Source of the DNA: Todiramphus chloris collaris
Lineage: Eukaryota; Chordata; Aves; Coraciiformes; Alcedinidae
Length of the DNA: 64,000 nt
Assembly (NCBI GenBank): GCA_025345505.1
Contig: JANVCC010000018.1
Location: forward strand, 53,587,656 to 53,651,655
Direction of reading: 5' to 3'
Part shown: one piece after another, positions 59,516 through 64,000 of the stretch
Layout: each line of letters starts with the position of its first letter
Position numbering within the stretch: position 1 is the first letter of the stretch
Made by a program: the position numbers and the translations under genes
Notes under the pieces: generated by a model
The model's input: only the letters and a program-made list of their open reading frames with translations
Told to the model about the DNA's origin: nothing
Databases searched by the model: none

Positions 59516-62500
59516 TTATGAAAGTTTCATGCAAACAATGCATCTCATACAGCCAGCTCCTTGGTTGCAGTGTGGTATATCATCTTTTCCTAATAAAAAA
59601 TAAGTAACACTGTTTTGGGTACAATCCTTCTCTTATTATCAAAGTCAGGGCATTTATAAAATCTATATGGACCTCCAAATTGAATATTTACTCTGATAAC
59701 TGTTTTTTATTACATTCAAAATTCTAATTCACTTTTAGTTGTAATCCTGAATACGTTATGCTAAACATCACAGCAAAAAGACTCCCTTTTTACAGACACC
59801 ATTAAACACAAAAGGAGAGGTCATATCTGCTTTTGTGCAGTACACTGAAAATATATACTTATACCACTTTCATAACGATGTTCCATTTTATATGGGTGAA
59901 TGACTTCTCAGATATTACTTGAAACCAATCATCCATAAGTGTGCATCTCACTTGCCACTTCCCTTCAATGATAGGTCATTTAGATTGCTCTTCTTCACCG
60001 TACAGCTTAAACACTAATAATTGTGAAGAAAGATATTGGTCACTGGGTGTATTGTATATGTACCCATAATTTTTTCTGTCCTTAAATAAAACTTTTCGTA
60101 TTTCTGTCTGTGTATCAACCTTGTTGAAATTCAGCTATAGCAGTATGTGTGCTGCCAAATCTAGACTTAACCCACAGGGGACTTCATTAGTAGATATCTT
60201 TTTTTAAGTTCAAAGATTGCACTTGAGAGTTTTAAAACTCTCTAGCTTACTAATTAGCTTACCTCCAAGGACTGTGTTTAACAGTGTACAAACCTTTTTT
60301 ATTGATGTGGGCATTTGCACATATCTCCATTCAACTTAAAGTATCACCATCCCCTGTTGCATTCAAGGATAAATGCTTTTAAACTTTGAGTGTGATAGAA
60401 AGGCCTTTCCTGGTCTATCAGCTCTGCTTTTACAGAATGCCTCTTTTCTACTTAGGTACATGAGGATAAATAATCCAATTTTAAATAAATTAGTGTAATG
60501 TATTGAATGTGTTAAGAATGAGAGTTACTGTGGCTGTGCAAGGGATTTCCCACATGGTTTCATTTTTTCAAAGTCCATGTGTAAGTTAATTCTTATAATT
60601 GGAATAATCAAATCAGTCCCTAACAGAATACTAATCACAAGCCTTGACACGAGACCTTATTCACAAGATGTTATTCTGCGAATTGCACAGTTTCCAGGCT
60701 GAGTAACTTTGATGATCATGTCTGCATAATAAATTCCAGTCTGCAGCAACCCTAATTGTATGGAAATGGAAAGATTTCTTTCATTTTGTCAGGACTTATT
60801 ATGCAGAGGTCCCAGGACGCCCCTCCATTAGTGTTTCAGCAGTTCAATATCTGCTGCACAGGCTCTGGGTGGGTTTCTGCTCCTATCCCTATTGCTTCAC
60901 TCCATTTTTCCATTTAGTGATGGGACCAACTCCATTAGCAAAACAGTGCTGAAGGACGATTCTTGGTGAGATGTTATGACAAGCTGAGTTCCTCAGGAGT
61001 CACAATCTTCCTCTAGGTTTGTATTATGCAGCCAGTAATGTTTGAAATTTTTACTTGTTTGCTTCGTGTTTCAAAGAAAAGACAGAGTCCTGGAGGAGTG
61101 TGGCCTTATAGTGAAAATATCAGGTTTTGGTATATACAATTACACACACAATAAACCAGCATGTACATACTAATTGGAAGGCTGTTTCTTGTATTGGTCT
61201 TTTACAAGGTCATTTGTTTTAAGTTTCTGTTCCTGTGAGTGTAGAACCAATCCTTAGTACATGTCTATAGGTCTCTGTTGTTCACTTCCAACTGAGCTGA
61301 CTGATAGGGTTTTCATCATTTTTTTCTCAAAGACTATTTTATAGTTTACTTAGAGTTCTGCTTAGGAAGCACACCTATATGCTTGAATTCTCAGTCCCTG
61401 TACTGCAAACTAATATTAACCTTTTCACTGCCTAGGTAACAGGTATTTACATGACATTGTTAGGTATATCCCAGTGCAAGTGCTATCTAAGAAGAACTTT
61501 TCTTCATGCACTGCTTTTCCTCTGTAGAGATGGGGGAGTGAGAAGGTCCTTTCTGCTCTTCAGATTGGATAAGCACTGCTGACCTGACTTCAGTAAAATA
61601 GACTGTTATGTCTTGGTTGCCCATTTGTTTTTCTTAGAGATTGCATCTGGGAGACCTGGCATCTTTAAATGCTCTGAATTTTGGATCCAGAGCAGTGGCT
61701 GAAATACTTTAATTAGTTTCCACCATTGAGCATAATTTTACTACAAATCTCCCATGCTCTGCTCATCATCCCTGTGTTTAATTCTTTATATGTGTGTGAA
61801 CCTTGTAAGCTCACCTTGTTTCACAGGTGCTGTGCCAGCTGGCTCTATGTCCTGAGCTGTTGGACCACTGATATGCTGTGAACTTGAAAGTAAACTCTGT
61901 TCAATGGTCATGGAGTCACCATGTGTAGTGCAGGGCAGGGATCCTTCTTAGCTGAATAAATCTTTTCTCCTTTAGACTTTATCTGGGACTGTGAACATAC
62001 TGCACAGAATTTAAAAGGTTCATTGTTTGATGTGGTTTGAAGTCTGTGTGGATTTTCTGTTCCACGTATATCAAATGCTTAAGAGAGACACATATACTTA
62101 TATATTATATATATATTAACAAAAATAAAATGAGCATACCTGTTATGCTCAGCTTACATATAGGTGTTCCTCCCTGCAAAAAACCAGAATAAACTAGTAA
62201 TAAAATATTATCTGAAACTTAACATTCAGAAGTAGTATTCACACTGCTTTTCGGTACTTGTTTCTTCCACCTGTTATCTAATATTATGTCCCAGTGATTT
62301 AAAGTAATTCAGTGGAGGTGTGTATTAAAAACTAACCCAGCAGTGTGGGGAACTGGGGTTGTTACAATGAGCATAATGTTCTGAGCACTTTGATTTTAAT
62401 TTCTTTGCTGCTGTTTTGAATTACATGTAAAGTTCCTTAGTTAGAAAGCCTTTTTCATTGGAAGAGAAACTGAGCCCATGAGAGAAATATAAACCAAAGA

Positions 62501-63892
62501 GGTTATTTTTAGAAAAGGTAGAGGTGCTTTCTTCTGCTGCCCATGGTTTGTGGAGTCCTAAGGTGGGATTTCAAATTTGAAAAACATTGTTTCCAGAAAT
62601 TAAACTGGAAATCTATACCTCTCTGAACACTTCTTCCCACTTCCACATTTTTTATGAGTATCTCCTTTCTGTTGTTGTCTTCATGCTTTTTCTGAACAGC
62701 CCTTAGATCTAACAGATGAAAAATTTTCTTCATATTGAACAGCAACTGAAACTCTTAATTCCACTAAAATCACTCATCAACAGACGTTTCATTGTTGAAA
62801 CCAGGCTAGTTTATCTGGTAGAATTTATCACTGGAATACTGCAACCAGACATTTTTGCAGCTCTTTTCTTCAATGTACATTTCAGCTATTCTGAAAGGTG
62901 GTGCCTGGACAGTTATGCTTGGGCATTGCAACAAAGGACACAATATAAAGACCTCAAGAGAATAGGATGTTGCATTTGCCATGATTTACAGACTAACATG
63001 GTAGGGTAAACAGACATTTAATTGTATAATTTTTATTTCTACTATATCAAGAGTCAAGAGAAGGAAGATTAAACTTAATGATCCAGAAATATTTAGGACT
63101 TTATTCAAAACCTCAGTATTCAATGGTAGGACAAACTCTAAGTAATCCTCTTTGTTACTAGATTTGCTTCTTCATAAGAGGAAAAATATTTACAATATTT
63201 ACAATAGCTATTTTAAGCAAGCAGGAGGAAAAAGGTATTCTAGCATCTATCCTTTTTACACCTGTGGAATTCATTCTTGAGCATCCAAAAAAGTAATTCA
63301 CCTAATGGAATTCTTTAGCATGTGACAATACCTTATTTTGTCCTTTTCTTTTTTTTTCCTCATTACATAGAAATGCAAAAAAAGTGGTTTTAATTTATTA
63401 GTATTGGGCATTCAGTAGATAATATGTCATTTTAAATTTGTCTGTTGCTTGGAGAATTTTGGCTCTATTGAGGTCAGTTTTATGTATTTGTAGACCTGTA
63501 TTCTTGGTTTAAATTCTGACTTTTGTCGTGGAGTAAATATTGAGTCAATTGTATGACTCTCCATTCATGTTTGGTAATGACAGATCCTAGAAAGTAAGGC
63601 CCATTGTCTTGAGAATCATTACATTTGATATTGGGTCTCTGCATGAAAAGTAAGGGTTTCTTTAGTGTGTTATTTCCTTCTTCTTCTTCTTCTTCCAGAA
63701 TATAAATGATAAAAGCAAATTCAATTGTGCTACAGATGGCTAAGATCCAAGGCCAAACTTAGTGAGCTGTGTCTTTCATGCATTTTATAGTGGTATAATT
63801 TCTTCTGCTCTTGAAATACTTTAAGAGATAGAAAAGAATTGCAAAGTAAAATGAACACTTTGTCACTGAAGCATTCTCCTTACACATTAATC
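59516..63892. other. Unrecognised region, part possibly conserved non-coding DNA
   Basis: No element recognised in 4.4 kb between two related CR1 copies. The stretch about 60640-60900 is free of repeats and contains words common in vertebrate conserved elements (GATGATCATGTCTGCATAA, GACTTATTATGCAGAG, AATTGTATGGAAATG); this is an impression only. A short A/T-rich run lies at about 62095-62120 and (TTC)n at 63677. A 97-codon frame at 62716 has no motif. Confidence 0.4.
63677..63697. repeat. (TTC)n microsatellite
   Basis: About seven TTC units followed by CAG. Confidence 0.9.
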
Positions 63893-64000
63893 ATAGACTC
63901 ATAGAATCATAGAATGGTTTGGGTTGGATGGGACATTAAAGATCATCTAGTTCTAATCCCCCTGCCATGGAGGCTGGAACCTGGTTGCTCAAAGCCCCAT
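63893..64000 (-). mobile_element. CR1 LINE 3' end, reverse, cut by the window edge
   Basis: Begins ATAGACTCATAGAATCATAG, i.e. two clean octamers and a worn third in reverse complement, then GGTTTGGGTTGGATGGGACA and the remainder of the CR1 terminal region. It is still inside the element at base 64000, so its length is unknown. The reverse complement of 63899-64000 matches 59398-59499 at 100 of 102 positions; the only differences are CCA versus CTG in the TCC-ATCC/TCC-TGTCC word. Confidence 0.97.

Noticed and set aside
1-64000. tRNA, snRNA, C/D snoRNA or CRISPR-like arrays
   Set aside because: No cloverleaf with A/B boxes, no regular spaced repeats and no C/D box pair at the right spacing was found on a visual scan; a tRNAscan-SE or Infernal run would settle it.

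Overview
This window looks like avian nuclear DNA. The main evidence is ten recognisable CR1-type non-LTR retrotransposon (LINE) fragments. Several end in the bird-typical 3' octamer tail (ATTCTATG, repeated once or more), read forward at 59483-59499 and 37433-37448 and in reverse complement at 542-557 and 63893-63915. The rest is A/T-rich, CpG-poor DNA with homopolymers and short microsatellites and no long reading frames, as expected of introns or a gene-poor intergenic region. There are no operons, CRISPR arrays, rRNA or recognisable tRNA genes. I cannot name the species.

Layout. 1-11794 is mostly unrecognised sequence with a short reverse CR1 tail (542-642) and a 566-bp forward CR1 (3565-4130). 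11795-12314 is a reverse CR1 with a legible ORF2 C-terminal remnant. 16600-16960 is an older, decayed reverse CR1/L3-like relic. 16961-33042 is mainly unrecognised; it holds a short ATG-starting exon-like segment at 17845, a TATA/CCAAT promoter-like cluster near 27.6-27.7 kb and the longest open frame of the window (32377-32895). 33043-34529 is the largest CR1 copy and still shows reverse transcriptase motifs, but it is dead. 35.8-36.6 kb holds a small CpG-rich exon-like patch and a C19 run. 37111-37448 (forward) and 37752-38382 (reverse) are two more CR1 copies. 38.4-53.2 kb is A/T-rich and contains the best candidate for a host gene: three splice-flanked open segments (44906-45129, 48663-48884, 49913-50024) on the plus strand with compatible phases. 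53240-53470 is another old CR1 relic, 58670-59515 a forward CR1, and 63893 to the end the tail of a reverse CR1 whose last 102 bases match the 59.4-kb copy at 100 of 102 positions.

No complete protein-coding gene is visible. The only proteins identifiable by family are broken pieces of CR1 ORF2. The host exons are inferred from splice-site context and open frames and remain hypotheses. I did not find a convincing new biological system. The items most worth checking are the three-exon model at 44.9-50.0 kb, the CpG-rich patch at 35.9 kb and the inverted CR1 tails at 59.4 and 63.9 kb.
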